Notes: generated by a model not told the origin, from the letters alone. Counted from the first letter of the stretch, positions 31,186-40,912 are shown. The stretch is DNA of 64,000 bases from Prorocentrum cordatum (GCA_963575745.1 CAUYUJ010006335.1:473564-537563); one strand, 5' to 3'. Program-made: numbers and translations.

Positions 31186-32392
31186 AATCATCATCATCAT
31201 CATCATCATCACCATCATTACCATCACCACCATCATCATACCAGCAGCAGCAGTGATCATCATCACCATCATCATCACAACCATCACCATCACCATCATC
31301 ATCATCGTCGTCGTCGTCGTCATCATCATCATCCCCATGCTCCTCCCCCTCCCACTCCCTATCCCCGCTCCTCACCCTCTTGTTTTCTCTTCCACCTCTT
31401 CCAACCCCTGCTCCCTTCCCTCCCTCTCCCCCCGTCCTTCCTCCCCCTCTCCCCCCTCCCTGCCCCCACCTCCCCCCCCCTTCCGCGCCTTGCCCGCCTT
31501 CATCTCCCCGTTCACCCTCCCCTTCCCCTCCCCTCAGTCCCCCCGCCACCCTTCCCTTGACTCCAATTGACTTCCGGCCTGGTGCCATGGGACTGATCAC
31601 AAGCCTCTTGCGCGCGCTGTCCTGTAGCACAGGCCACTTGCACGCGAGCCCGAGCACAAACCACTTGCCACTCCTGAATCTGCTGTTTCCTGGAGGGTAC
31701 GAAGAGCGGCCTACTGCTGCCATGGTTCGGATGTTACTTGTTGGCTCCAGATGGCTATCCATCTTCACGTAACCTCTTCTTCCTCCTCTTCCTCCTCCTC
31801 CTCCCTTTCCTTCCGTGAGGGTGTGGCCTCGGATGTACAGAGCAGCCCCGTGCCTTCTGATTAGCATATTGGTGCCTGAAAGGCCAGCGTCCCACAAGGA
31901 CGCTAACCGTACTTGTGCCACCCGTGAAATGAGGCGCAGGAGAGACTCAAGTGCGAGAACCAGGCTGCGACCGTCAGTGAGATCCTCCCCTTCTGCCTCC
32001 CCGTTTTTCTCTTTTGAGGAACGAGGGGCGACAGGGAGTGGAGTGGATTGGGAGGTGGAGGTCTCTTGAGGGAGGCGTGATGTGGTCCCTTTCTGGCAGC
32101 TCGTTGCTACGGTCTTGGAACCGCTTTCGTGAACATAGCGGTGCGACTGGCCCGTCACGGATTGGGGGCCAGAAGGGCTCAGATGCTCTGGGAGGGGCGG
32201 CCATTCGCCATCGCTCGGACATCCACTCCCCCTGCGCTTCTCGATATCGTGCGTGCTTTTTTTGCCAAATGATCCAGGAGTCTCCTCGACGGTCCTCGCA
32301 GAGAAAGATGCACACGTCGGAGCGACGCCGAGGCCATGAAGTCCAGGAGATGTCATGGCCCCGGCAAGGATGCCCTCCCCCAGAACTTCCAC
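31004..32392 (-). CDS. Long - strand open frame, hypothetical
   Basis: 462 codons without a stop, from MEVLGEGILAG. The first ~210 residues have ordinary composition, including GRSLVLALESLLRLISRVAQ, which could be helical. The next part is Gly/Arg-rich and comes from a pyrimidine tract. The last ~100 residues are Asp and Glu from a CAT satellite. I recognise no domain. The N-terminal part could be an exon, while the C-terminal part is almost certainly satellite read-through. No splice or expression evidence. Low confidence that this is a gene. Confidence 0.15.
31080..31345. repeat. CAT/ATC triplet satellite
   Basis: CAT triplets with GTC runs at both edges and CAGCAG interruptions near 31115 and 31242. 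This is the complement of a GAT satellite, so it runs opposite to 28006-29445. Confidence 0.9.
31380..31560. repeat. Pyrimidine-rich CCCTCC tract
   Basis: C/T-rich stretch following the CAT satellite. No coding call. Confidence 0.75.
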
Positions 32393-32588
32393 TCCCCCAG
32401 GCGCCTTCGGAGCTTCTCAGATCTCCTCCAGGGCTTTCCTATGGAGTTCGGCGGACTTGCGGGTCCTTCCGATGCCCGGGCCTACTCGAGGGCGAAGGCC
32501 GGGGGCGCGGTCGGCATGCGGGGGCGGGGGGGGGGCGGCCATGTGAGGCCACTGCCAGGAGGTGAGGACGGGAAGAACATTGAGAGGG
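31561..32588. other. No gene confirmed
   Basis: Mixed sequence with a CCTCTTCCTCC run near 31770-31805. The only long open frame is the - strand one described separately. Confidence 0.4.
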
Positions 32589-32750
32589 CTTACGTACCAC
32601 TGGAGGCGAGGAGAGGAAGAGCACGGAGGAGGGAGTGTCTGCTTACGTACCGTTGGAGACGAGAACAACGAGGAGGGAGGGAGGGCTTAAGTACCACTGG
32701 AGGCAAGGAGGGGGAGAACATGCTTACGTACCATCCTTCTGGCCAGGGGG
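32589..32750 (+). repeat. Short tandem repeat around GCTTACGTACCACTGGAGGC
   Basis: Four copies near 32589, 32641, 32686 and 32728, spaced about 52, 45 and 43 bp, joined by G/A-rich linkers. The TACGTA palindrome is kept in three of the four. Confidence 0.65.
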
Positions 32751-33018
32751 GAGGCATCCTCGAACGTGCTCGGACGCGCGTCTGGCAGGGCTACGCCGAG
32801 GCGGAGTCCGTTCCAGAGTGTTCCGTAGCGCTCTCAGAGCTTTTTGGAACCCTCTGAGAGGGCCGCGGCGGACGATACACCCTCCAGAGCCTTCGGACCT
32901 CAGAGACTCTCGATGTATCCTCACCCGACTTTCTCCTCGTCCTGGCTTCGCCTCAGCGTGTCCCCAGGGTCCGGGCGGCCGCAACCCTTCCACGGCCTGC
33001 GGCGGGCAGGGGTGCGCA

Positions 33019-33074
33019 GGCCCTGCTGCTCCTCCTCCTCCTCCTCCTCCTCCTCCTCCTCCTCCTCCTCCTCC
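33019..33074. repeat. CTC triplet tract upstream of the UBL-ankyrin ORF
   Basis: About 17 CTC triplets. They are in frame with the downstream ORF and would add poly-Ser if translation began further upstream. I place the start after them. Confidence 0.85.
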
Positions 33075-33221
33075 CGGCTCGAGGCGTTTTGCTTCTCTTG
33101 CTCGCGGGGCGGCGCGGGCGGCGGCGCCAGCGGCACGGGCGAGGGGCCGTTGCCCCCGCCGCCTTCGCCCCGGCGGCGCCGCGCGCCTGGCTGGTCAGCG
33201 GGCCCCCTGCCTGGGCTGGCA

Positions 33222-34211
33222 ATGGACGACCCGTTCAAGAACGTCCCGGTCCGGGTGTCCCGGGAGGACGGCGCGGTCGGGGAGGACGGGCGGAAGGAGG
33301 AGTTCGACATGCTGGTCGAGAGGGAGGTGGACGTCGGCAAGATCAAGTCCAGGATCGAGATGGAGTTCGACGTGGTGCCGGCGGAGCAGCTGGTCCTCTT
33401 CCGCGGCCGGCCAGTGGACGACGAGAACGACGCCAACCAGCCTCTGTGCTCGCCGGACCTCGAGGACATCATCGAGGCAGCCGTGGAGGGGCACAGCAAG
33501 GCCCTGCAGATGGCCATCCTCCGGAGGCCCTTCCTGGTGCCGCCCTTCCTGAGGAAGCACGGGTTCGAGCACGTGAACGCGTGCAGGAAGACCGGCGCCA
33601 CGGTCCTACACCACGCCGTGCGCAGGTGCAGCATCCGCGTCGTGAAGGAGCTGCTGGGGGACCAGCAATTCCTCAACGTGGACGGCTGCGACCGCTCTGG
33701 GCAGACAGCGCTGCACGCCGCGTGCGCGTGCCGCTTCCGGGAGGTGTGCCTGGCGATCCTGGACGCGAAGAACGAAAACGGATACAACAAATTCGTTGCC
33801 GTCAGCAAGGCAGACTCGGAGAAGAAGACCGCGCTGCACTTTGCTGCCCTCTGGGGCGACGCCCCGGTCTGCAGGGCCATAATGGGCCACCCAGAGTTCG
33901 GGCCACAGCATGCCGGCCTCGTCGACATCTGCGGGTGCACGGCGCTCGACTACGCCGTCGAGGGCGGGCACGCGGAGGTGGCCGAGGAAATCTCCGCGTT
34001 CTCCCCCGAGGAAGCGGCCGACCGCGAGAAGCGGGTCGCCGCCCGGGAGGCCAGGCTCGAGGCGGAGCGCGAGGCCACCAGGCTGGCCAGGGCGGAGCGG
34101 GAGGCGGAGGAGAGGGAGGATCGGGGAGACAAATCATACCCATCGATCGTTGGAAGTAGGTATTTCTGGATTCTCAGAACCCAATATACTTCAAGCGCCT
34201 TCCTGCTTTAA
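33222..34211 (+). CDS. Ubiquitin-like plus ankyrin-repeat protein
   Basis: 329 residues from MDDPFKNVPVRV. The frame is open further upstream, but that part is a poly-Ser and Pro/Arg-rich tract, so I start here. Residues about 8-75 look like a ubiquitin-like fold: VPVRV strand, KIKSRIEMEFDVVPAEQ helix and turn, LVLFRGRPVDD strand. Four ankyrin repeats follow: TGATVLHHAVRRCSIRVVKE (about 124), SGQTALHAACACRFREVCLA (about 159), KKTALHFAALWGDAPVCRAI (about 201) and CGCTALDYAVEGGHAEVAEE (about 237). Residues 262-300 are a charged Arg/Glu/Ala helix, probably a coiled coil. Ankyrin repeats and ubiquitin-like domains are protein-binding modules, so a scaffold or ubiquitin-pathway role is possible but not shown. 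The last ~25 residues (from DKSYPSIV) derive from a dispersed repeat, so the genuine exon probably ends near 34130. Confidence 0.7.
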   Translation: MDDPFKNVPVRVSREDGAVGEDGRKEEFDMLVEREVDVGKIKSRIEMEFDVVPAEQLVLFRGRPVDDENDANQPLCSPDLEDIIEAAVEGHSKALQMAILRRPFLVPPFLRKHGFEHVNACRKTGATVLHHAVRRCSIRVVKELLGDQQFLNVDGCDRSGQTALHAACACRFREVCLAILDAKNENGYNKFVAVSKADSEKKTALHFAALWGDAPVCRAIMGHPEFGPQHAGLVDICGCTALDYAVEGGHAEVAEEISAFSPEEAADREKRVAAREARLEAEREATRLARAEREAEEREDRGDKSYPSIVGSRYFWILRTQYTSSAFLL

Positions 34212-34318
34212 GCATCGACATGATTTGGCTGATGGTTGTTATTCTTTGGGCGGGCCCGAACCCAATCTATTGTATCCGCGTTCCTACTTCATGTTTTGAC
34301 CTTCTTCTTCCGACCGTC
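34132..34318 (+). repeat. Dispersed repeat inside or after the UBL-ankyrin gene, copy 1
   Basis: The first block, ATCGTTGGAAGTAGGTATTT through GCGCCTTCCTGCTTTAA, matches 39022-39095. The second block, ACCCAATCTATTG through GTTCCTACTTCATG and TTCTTCCGACCG, matches 39130-39175 and 39860-39930. It supplies the terminal peptide and stop codon of the ankyrin ORF. Confidence 0.65.
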
Positions 34319-34479
34319 TAGCATCCGCATCCGCGGCCCTGTGGGCAGGGCCCCCTGGGCCGCGACCCCGCGGACACGGGGAGTTTGCCTCCGCGGATGC
34401 CTTGCGCGGGGCGCAACCGTGCCGCTCAGCGGATTATCCGCGGGACCGCGCCCCAGAATCCAGACCGCGAGGGCGCGGA

Positions 34480-34860
34480 TACGACGGAAGGAGGAGGAGG
34501 ACGAGGAGGACGAGGAGGAGGAGGAGCAGGAGCAGGAGGAGGAGGAGGAGGAGGAGCCCTCGCGAAGGAGGCGGCCCTGGCCGAACGCGCCGCGGCCGAA
34601 CGTGCCGAGCTGGCGGCGTGTGAGGCGGCCGCCGCGGAGGCCGCCGGCCCCCACGGCGCTACAGGGGCGCCGGGCGCAGGGCGCGCCGAGCCGGCGCCCG
34701 CGGAGGCCGCGGGGCTGGCGGCCGCCGGCGCGCTGGCGGCGCGGGAGGCGGCTGCCGCGGATGCCGCGGGGCCCGAGGGCGCTCCAGAGGCTGAGGTCGC
34801 TGGGCCCGAGGGCGCTGGGCCCGAGGGCGCTGGGCCCGAGGCCGCAGGTCCGTGTGTTCG
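34480..34860 (+). CDS. Possible Ala/Glu-rich downstream exon
   Basis: After a GAG triplet tract, one frame reads ALAKEAALAERAAAERAELA and continues Ala/Gly/Glu/Pro rich to about 34855 (GPEGAGPEGAGPEAAG). The helical Ala/Glu/Arg pattern resembles the charged helix that ends the UBL-ankyrin ORF, so it may be a second exon separated by a repeat-filled intron. It could equally be GC-rich noise. No splice sites were demonstrated. Confidence 0.3.
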
Positions 34861-35415
34861 AAATGGGCACGAAACAGTGGGTACGAAGACCGACAGCAGT
34901 TTTTGTTCATTTGAGACTCGTCGCGGGCCTGATCCACTCGAGACCAAAAGTCGCCTGCTCCATGCGGGCCGATGTCGGATTTGGACGACATTTGCTGGTG
35001 GGCACTGTGCCCATTGTTTCCTTGCGTGCCCACTTCGGGCGTCTATGGCAGGGGCCGCCGCCGCCAGAGGCGGCGCCGAGCCGCCCGCCGGCTCCGAAGG
35101 GCCGGCCGCCGACGGCTGAGCCGCCCGCTCCGGGCTCAGGGGCAATGTTCGGGGGGGATTGCCAAGCAGCGGCGAAGCGTCCTGTTGTGCCCAGAGGCCC
35201 CCCAAAGAATGTTCTAAGAACTTTTTGTTGTCTGCACGGAATGATCTAAGAACATTTCTTGCAGAGATTGTCTTGTTTGACACGTCGGCTCTATGTTCTA
35301 AGAACTCTGTTTTTTATTATTCGAGCATTTGTGAATTCTAAGGCCATGTCGTGGTATGCCTATAGGAATGCCAGGGGATTGGCTCAGGTCTGAGGATCTA
35401 GGCCTCCTAGTTGGG
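34861..35415. other. No gene recognised; TTCTAAGAA palindromes
   Basis: GC-rich sequence becoming AT-richer. Near 35207-35315 the motif ATGTTCTAAGAAC, with variants, occurs three times. No coding call. Confidence 0.4.
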
Positions 35416-35419
35416 GCCC

Positions 35420-35985
35420 GAGCAGCCGCATCGCCGATGCGTCGGCGATGCGGCTCGACGTGGAGCCCGATTTGCTTCATGGCGACGTCGGCGATGCATC
35501 GCCGACGTCGACGATGCATCGCCGGTGCATCACCGATGCGTCGCCGATGCATCGCCGATGCATCGGCGATGTGGCGCGATCCTCCGACCCCATCTACTCC
35601 GAACCCATCTAGGAGACCTCTAAATGACGCGTGCCTTCATCTAGAGGGTATCCTTGTGTCCTTGCCTCTGCGGCCCGTCCTTTGTGCCGTTTTCACTGGT
35701 CGCCCGCCGCCCCCAGTACCCCAACTTCGGCCTCCAAGGGTCTTGCGTCCTTACCACCCGTCCTCAATACACGTTATGACTGTAGGAGGGTCGGTGGATC
35801 GCGTCGCAGCGCCGATGCATCGGGGATGCAAGTCGATGTTGAGCCCGACTTTCTCCACGCCTGCGTCGCAGATACATCGCCGATATCGCCGATTCATCGT
35901 CGATGCATCGGCGATAGATCGGCGATGCGGCGCGACCCTCCGACCCCATAGTTGGGAGGCCTATCAGGGGAGGTGCTGCATCAAC
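35420..35985 (+). repeat. Dispersed repeat with GATGCATCGGCGATG palindromes, copy 1
   Basis: Two blocks of ATCGCCGATGCATCGGCGAT-like palindromic units (about 35425-35575 and 35800-35930) each end in GCGGCGCGA(T/C)CCTCCGACCCC. Between them lies a segment with CCTTGCCTCTGCGGCCCGTC, CCCAACTTCGGCCTCC and AAGGGTCTTGCGTCCTTACC. The palindromic part recurs at 55545-55720 and 62790-62965. The middle segment recurs inverted at 52895-53065 and, diverged, at 62990-63245. Confidence 0.75.
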
Positions 35986-36115
35986 CCCAAATTACGCATT
36001 GATCGCCAATAGGGGCCCAATAGCCCACCCCGCCCAGGAACGCGCGGACTCGCTATTGGGGGCCTGTTGCCGATGTATCGGTGATGTATCGCCAATTCCG
36101 TGTCGATGCCCCCCC
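35985..36115 (+). repeat. Repeat block shared with 55074-55215
   Basis: ATTGATCGCCAATAGGGGCC, CCACCCCGCCCAGGAACG, ATTGGGGGCCTGTTGCCGAT and GTGTCGATGCCCCCCC, in the same order at 55074-55215. Confidence 0.7.
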
Positions 36116-36600
36116 CTTTGCAACAGCTCCCCCCCCGTTCGTTGCCCGTCAGCCCCTCCACGCTGTTCGTCGCGTGGGCGGGGAGCCAAAAGGTCTTCAG
36201 ACACTCGTCGAGCTTTGCGTCTCTCTCGCCTGCCTGGTGTCGGCCTCGGAGGGCGGTGGGCTCGTGGGGGACGTCTCTCGGAGATAGCTGAGCTCCCAGG
36301 CCTCCGCAAACGGACCCAGGAACGCCGCAGCGGGCGGATCTTCCTGCAGTCCTGTCGATTCGCCTTCCTGGTTGACCAGGGCCGCCTGTCCCGCTCTCCC
36401 TTGAGCTCGCCACGGTGGCCGCGGCGGTGGCGGTGAGCGGTGCAAGGGTTGGCAGCCCTGCTCGCCCCGCAGGCCTGCGTTCCGCAGAGGACCTCTATGC
36501 AGCACCATGCCTGGCCAGGACCACCCTTGGCCCGAGGAGGCTGGCCAGCGTGGGCCCCAAGCAGTGCGTGATGGCAGTGCGGAGGCAGCGGTTGTGCGGG
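36116..36600. other. No gene recognised
   Basis: GC-rich unique-looking sequence. Open frames on both strands show no domain. Confidence 0.35.
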
Positions 36601-36740
36601 CGGAGTCGTGTGGTGAACGCTGTGTAGTGTAAGCCATGTGGTGTGAGCTATGGGGGTGAACGCTATGCGGAGTAAGCTATGTCGTGTAGGGTGTAGGCTG
36701 GGCGGTGTGAACTCAGGGTGAAAGCTATGGGGTGTAGACC
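36600..36740. repeat. Short repeat GTAAGCTATGTGGTGT type, left block
   Basis: Degenerate copies of GTGTAAGC(T/C)ATGTGGTGT. The same unit occurs at 38245-38325, so the two blocks bracket the intervening GAC satellite and the 304-bp repeat. Confidence 0.6.
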
Positions 36741-36869
36741 ACTTCGACTGTCTTGAAGCTGTCCTCTCCACTGCTCGTGCAAACATCCCACCCTCCCACC
36801 CGCAACTTGGTCGCAAGACATCTTCAGACAAGACCGTGACGGTAGGTACTGCGTGGCACTTGGCCACGA

Positions 36870-37473
36870 CACCGATGCCGACGACGACAGCGACATCGAC
36901 GACGACGGCGCCGCCGACAGCGACTGCGACGACACCGACGACGTCTCCAATGTTTTCGACGACGACAACGACGACGACACCGACGACTGCGACGACACCG
37001 ACGACGACAACGACGCCGACGACGACGACGAAGACGACGACGACGTCGCCAACGGAGACGACGACGAGGGAGAAACAACGACGACGGCGACAACGACGAC
37101 AACGACGATGGAGGAGGGAAGACGGCGACGACGCCAACGACGAAGAAGGAGGAAGGACGGCGACGCCGACGACGACAACGACGAGGGAGGAGGGAAGACG
37201 ACGACGATGACAACGACGACGAAGACGACGACGACGGCGACGAAATAGGAGGGACGACGACGAGACGCCGACGACGGACGACGACGACGAGGGAGGAGGA
37301 TAACGACGAGGGAGGAGTGAAGACCACGACGACGACGACGACGACGACGACGGCGACGAAATAGGAGGGACAACGACGAGACGCCGACGAAGACAACGAG
37401 GGAGGAAGGACGACCACGGTGACAACGACGACGGAAACGACGACGACGCCAAAGACGACGAGGAAAGACAGAA

Positions 37474-37506
<33 letters not shown>

Positions 37507-37555
37507 TGAGGGAGGAGGGATGACGACGACGACGACGACGACGACGACGCAAGAG
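36870..37555. repeat. GAC triplet satellite
   Basis: About 690 bp of GAC/ACG triplets with GGAGG interruptions. Several short segments recur internally (GACGACGAGGGAGGA; GCGACGAAATAGGAGGGAC near 37238 and 37353). It gives Val/Ser/Arg-rich frames on the - strand and Thr/Asp-rich frames on the + strand. I do not regard them as genes. Confidence 0.9.
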
Positions 37556-37574
37556 CGCGCGCGCACAATTTTGT

Positions 37575-38060
37575 TGAAAACCCGTGTTGCGAAACCTTGT
37601 GTTTTTGTACGTTTTTTGGACGCGCGATTTCGAAATTCTTCCGAAACCGAAGGTTTTTGAAGGATTTCGGCATACGCCCGCGACGACGCGCGCGTCTGCA
37701 CTTCGTCCCATTTTTTGCAGAGGATTCTCGCGACGGCACACGCGCAAGAGCGTTCGACAGATTTCGACATGCGCGCGCGCGAAGCCCGTTTGGTAGCATT
37801 TTGTGGAAATCTTGGAAAACCTATGGTTTTCTCAAGATTTCGCAAGAGCTCGCGCGTAAGTTTTTTTTGTTGTAAACAAAAAAATCAGTGTTGCGAAACC
37901 ATGTGTTTTTTATATGTTTTTTTGGAAATTCAATTTTGAAATCTCTCCGGAACTGAAGGTTTTTGAAGGATTTCGGTATGCGCGCGCAACGACGCGCGCG
38001 TGTGCACTTCGTCCCATTTTTTTGCAAGGCATTCGTGAACAAGTGTTATGTTGGAACAAA
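37575..38060. repeat. 304-bp tandem repeat, about 1.6 copies
   Basis: GTTGCGAAACC starts at 37586 and again at 37890. Each copy continues through GAAGGTTTTTGAAGGATTTCGG, GACGCGCGCGT and CACTTCGTCCCATTTTTTGC. A partial related block lies at about 37790-37860. The - strand reads the same KSFKNL-FR-F peptide in both copies. Confidence 0.8.
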
Positions 38061-38244
38061 AAATGTCACCGCATATTTTTTTACCAGGGAGCCGCAGGGG
38101 GGGGAACCCGGCTTGGCTGGGATGGTATTAATTCATATTTAGGATGGACATGTGGTCAGAATCATATGTAATTTACAGCACGCGCGGGGGAACCGATAAG
38201 TCCGGGGGGGGGGGTAGAATCTATTAGTCTTTTAGAAAGGAGAT

Positions 38245-38325
38245 TATATGTGATCTATGTTGTGTACTCCATGTGGTGTAAGCTATGTGTTGTAAGCTAT
38301 GTGGGGAAAGCTATCGAGTGTAAGG
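38245..38325. repeat. Short repeat GTAAGCTATGTGGTGT type, right block
   Basis: CCATGTGGTGTAAGCTATGT and GTTGTAAGCTATGTGGGG. Partner of 36600-36740 in the same orientation. Confidence 0.6.
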
Positions 38326-38329
38326 TCAG

Positions 38330-38910
38330 AGCACGGGGCACCCACGAGGCGGCCACGAGGCGACACGGGTGGCAGCGTGGCGCAACCTCGGGAAAGCCCC
38401 CGAGCGCGGGGCGCCCGCGAGGCGCCCACGATGCGCCCACGAGGCGCCCACGAGATGCCCACCAGATGCCCACGAGGCGGCACGGGCGGCAATGTGGCGC
38501 AACCTCGGCATACCCCCCAAGTGCGGGGCGCCCACGGGGCGCCACGGGCGGCAACGTGGCGCAGCCTCGTTACACCCCCCAGGTGCGGGGCCCCACGAGG
38601 CGGCACGGGTGGCAACGTTGTGGAAACCCGCAATACCCATCCAGTTCCTTCAGGACACACCACGATGCTGCCACAGGCGGCAACGTGGCGAAACCTCGCC
38701 AGACCGACCCAGCGCACGAGGCGGCCACGAGGCGGCCACGGGCGGCAACGTGGCGAAACTTCGCCAGACCGACCCAGCGCACGAGGCAGCCACGAGGCGA
38801 CCAATGTCGGCAACGTGGCGAGATCTCTCCGGACCCACCCAGCGCACGAGGCGGCCACGAGGCGGCCACGTGCGTCGCCGGCGCGAAAACTCGCCAGACC
38901 ATCCAATTCC
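38330..38910 (+). repeat. ~65-bp tandem array, about nine copies
   Basis: GGCAACGTGGCG anchors occur at 38373, 38488, 38550, 38611, 38679, 38744 and 38809, with a degenerate one near 38875. Each is followed by AAACTCGCCAGACC- or CAACCTCG-type text and by nested CACGAGGCGGC decamers. Confidence 0.85.
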
Positions 38911-38999
38911 TTATTGACCCAAGAAAGACCCCCAGTGCAAGCCCTGTTCAGTGAATTGTGTACGGATGTGTAGACCTTTCTGACTCCCGCCAGGAATGT

Positions 39000-39190
39000 G
39001 CATACACCATGGCCAGATACCCGTCGGTCGTTGAAGGTAGATATTCTTGGACCCTGATATTTCAACCTACACTAAGTGCCTTCCTACTTCAATGCTCGAG
39101 TGGTCTCCCCTTTTCCTTCCTCTTTAGGGGGCAGGCGGACGCCCAATCTGCTTCCAACGCCCTCCTACTTCATATTGCGAAGGCCTTACG
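39000..39190 (+). repeat. Dispersed repeat, copy 2 (of the 34132-34318 family)
   Basis: GTCGTTGAAGGTAGATATTC, AGTGCCTTCCTACTTCAA, then GGCGGACGCCCAATCTGCTT and CCAACGCCCTCCTACTTCAT. The second half recurs at 39825-39935. Confidence 0.7.
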
Positions 39191-39234
39191 AAGACGACGA
39201 AGGGGGAGCAGGAGGAGGAGGAGGCAGAGGAGGT

Positions 39235-39770
39235 GCTCCCCCCCCCCTCCCGGGGGAGGGGATAAAAGGGAAGGGGCTTCCCTTCGAGTAACCACGACGT
39301 TGCTCAGATTGGCTTCCCCCCGTGTCGCGGCCGCTCCCCTCCCCCGAAGGGAGCTGCCCGGGTGCTCCCCCCCCCGGGTATCCTGGTGGGACCCCCCCTC
39401 TCTCCCCCCCTGGGGGAGGGGATAAAAGGGAAGGGGCTTCCCTTCGAGTAACTACGACGTTGCTCAGATTGGCTTCCCCCTGTGTCGCGGCCGCTCCCCT
39501 CGCCCGGGGGGACCTGCCCTGGTGCTCCCCCCCCCCAGGTATCCGGGTGGGACCCCCCGCCCGGGGGAGGGGATAAAAGGGAAGGGGCTTCCCTTCGAGT
39601 CGACGTTGCTCAGATTGGCTTCCCCCCGCGTTGCGGCCGCTCCCCTCCCCCGAAGGGAGCTGCCTTGGTGCTCCCCCCCCCCGGGTATCCTGGTGGGACC
39701 CCCCCTCTCCCCCCCCAGGGAGGGGATAAAAGGGAAGGGGTTTCCCGAGGGGAGCCGACCACCCCTCTTG
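39235..39770 (+). repeat. 151-160 bp tandem array, about 3.4 copies
   Basis: GATAAAAGGGAAGGGGCTTC anchors start at 39261, 39421, 39572 and 39725. Each unit also has GACGTTGCTCAGATTGGCTT, CGCGGCCGCTCCCCTC and a GGGTATCCTGGTGGGACCCC segment. Copies differ mainly in C-run length and a few substitutions. Confidence 0.9.
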
Positions 39771-39824
39771 GAGCCGACGTGACGATCACGACGACCCACG
39801 CAAGATGACGAGATCAGGATACGT

Positions 39825-39935
39825 CTTCCATTTCCCCTTTTCCTTCCTCTTTAAGGGGGCGGGCGGACGCCCAATCTACTTCCAACGCCCTCCTACTTCA
39901 TATTTCTACCCACTTCTTCCGACCGACGGGCAGAC
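39825..39935 (+). repeat. Dispersed repeat, copy 3 (of the 34132-34318 family)
   Basis: CTTTAAGGGGGCGGGCGGAC, CCCAATCTACTTCCAACGCC, CTCCTACTTCATATT and CTTCTTCCGACCG. It bounds the 155-bp array on the right as 39000-39190 does on the left. Confidence 0.7.
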
Positions 39936-40084
39936 CCACTCAGACACGTCGATTAGTGAATTGTCCGTTTTCGGTTCTCGAGAGGGCGCCGCGGCCGTCA
40001 TTTTCCAGGCTTGCGCCCGCCAGGTTTGGGCCCGAGGTCGCTTTCACTAAACGACGTTTTGCTAAAGGGGGTCTGTCCATCCCC

Positions 40085-40250
40085 GGTGGTGGTGGTGGTG
40101 GTGGTGTGAGAGGTGCCTTCTGCGTGACAGGTGGTGTGGTGGTGGTGGGGGTGGTGGTGGTGGTGTGGTGGGGTGGTGGTGGTGGTGGTGGGGTGGTGGG
40201 GTATGGTGGTGGTGGTGGTGGTGGCGGTGGTGGTGTGACAGGTGCCCTCT
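40085..40250. repeat. GGT triplet satellite
   Basis: GGTGGTGG runs with GTGG and GGGG variants. The segments GAGGTGCCTTCTGCGTGACAGG and GACAGGTGCCCTCTGCGTAGG show that a ~130-bp unit is duplicated around the runs. Confidence 0.85.
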
Positions 40251-40424
40251 GCGTAGGTCAGCCTGCCTGCTCGGCCCGCAGTGCCTGCACCTCCCTGGGC
40301 CCTCCCCCCTAGCTGCGCTCCGCTGGGCCGGGCGAGGCAGCAGCCGAGGAAGCCACCAACGAAGCGCAGGCTGGGCGCCGTCTCCACTCGAGGAGCGAGG
40401 AGGAGGAAGACGAGGACGAGGACG

Positions 40425-40912
40425 AGGACGAGGAGGAGGAGGAGGAGGAGGAGGAGGAGGAGGAGGAGGAGGAGGAGGAGGAGGAGGATGAGACAGGAAG
40501 GAGAAGGGGAGAGAGGGAGGAGAGGAGAGAGGGAGGAGCGAGCGGGGGAGGGAGGAGGGAGGGAGGGAGAGGGAGAGGAGGGAGGAGGAAGATGCGGATG
40601 CGGGAAGCACAGGGGATGTACGCTGGCGCACAGACCGCCGTTGCATGCGCAGGAGGAGGAGGAGGAGGAGGAGGAGGAGGAGGAGGAGGAGGAGGAGGAG
40701 GAGGAGCAGACAGGAGGAGGAGAGGGGGAGATGGAGGAGAGGAGCGAGGGAGGAGCGAGCGGGGGAGGGAGGGAGGGAGGGGGAGAGAGCGAGGAGGAAG
40801 ATGCGGATGCGGGACGCACAGGGGATGTGCGCTGGCGCGCAGATCGCCGTTGCATGCGCAGGAGGAGGAGGAGGAGGAGGAGGAGGAGGAGGAGGAGGAG
40901 GAGGAGGACCAG
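40425..40912. repeat. 211-bp tandem duplication bounded by GGA tracts
   Basis: GATGCGGATGCGGGA(A/C)GCAC starts at 40589 and 40800. Each copy is preceded by AGCGAGCGGGGGAGGGAGG and followed by CGCCGTTGCATGCGCAGG and a GGA tract (40430-40490, 40650-40705, 40860-40910). Confidence 0.85.

Noticed and set aside
32844-33221. Upstream extension of the ankyrin ORF
   Set aside because: It includes poly-Ser from a CTC tract and Arg/Pro-rich noise. The domain-bearing protein starts at 33222.
36663-37845. Long Val/Ser/Arg-rich - strand frames (378 and 617 codons)
   Set aside because: They are translations of the GAC satellite and the 304-bp repeat, and are open in more than one frame.
39261-39270. GATAAAAGG as a TATA-type promoter
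   Set aside because: It recurs in every unit of a tandem repeat and no gene follows at a sensible distance.
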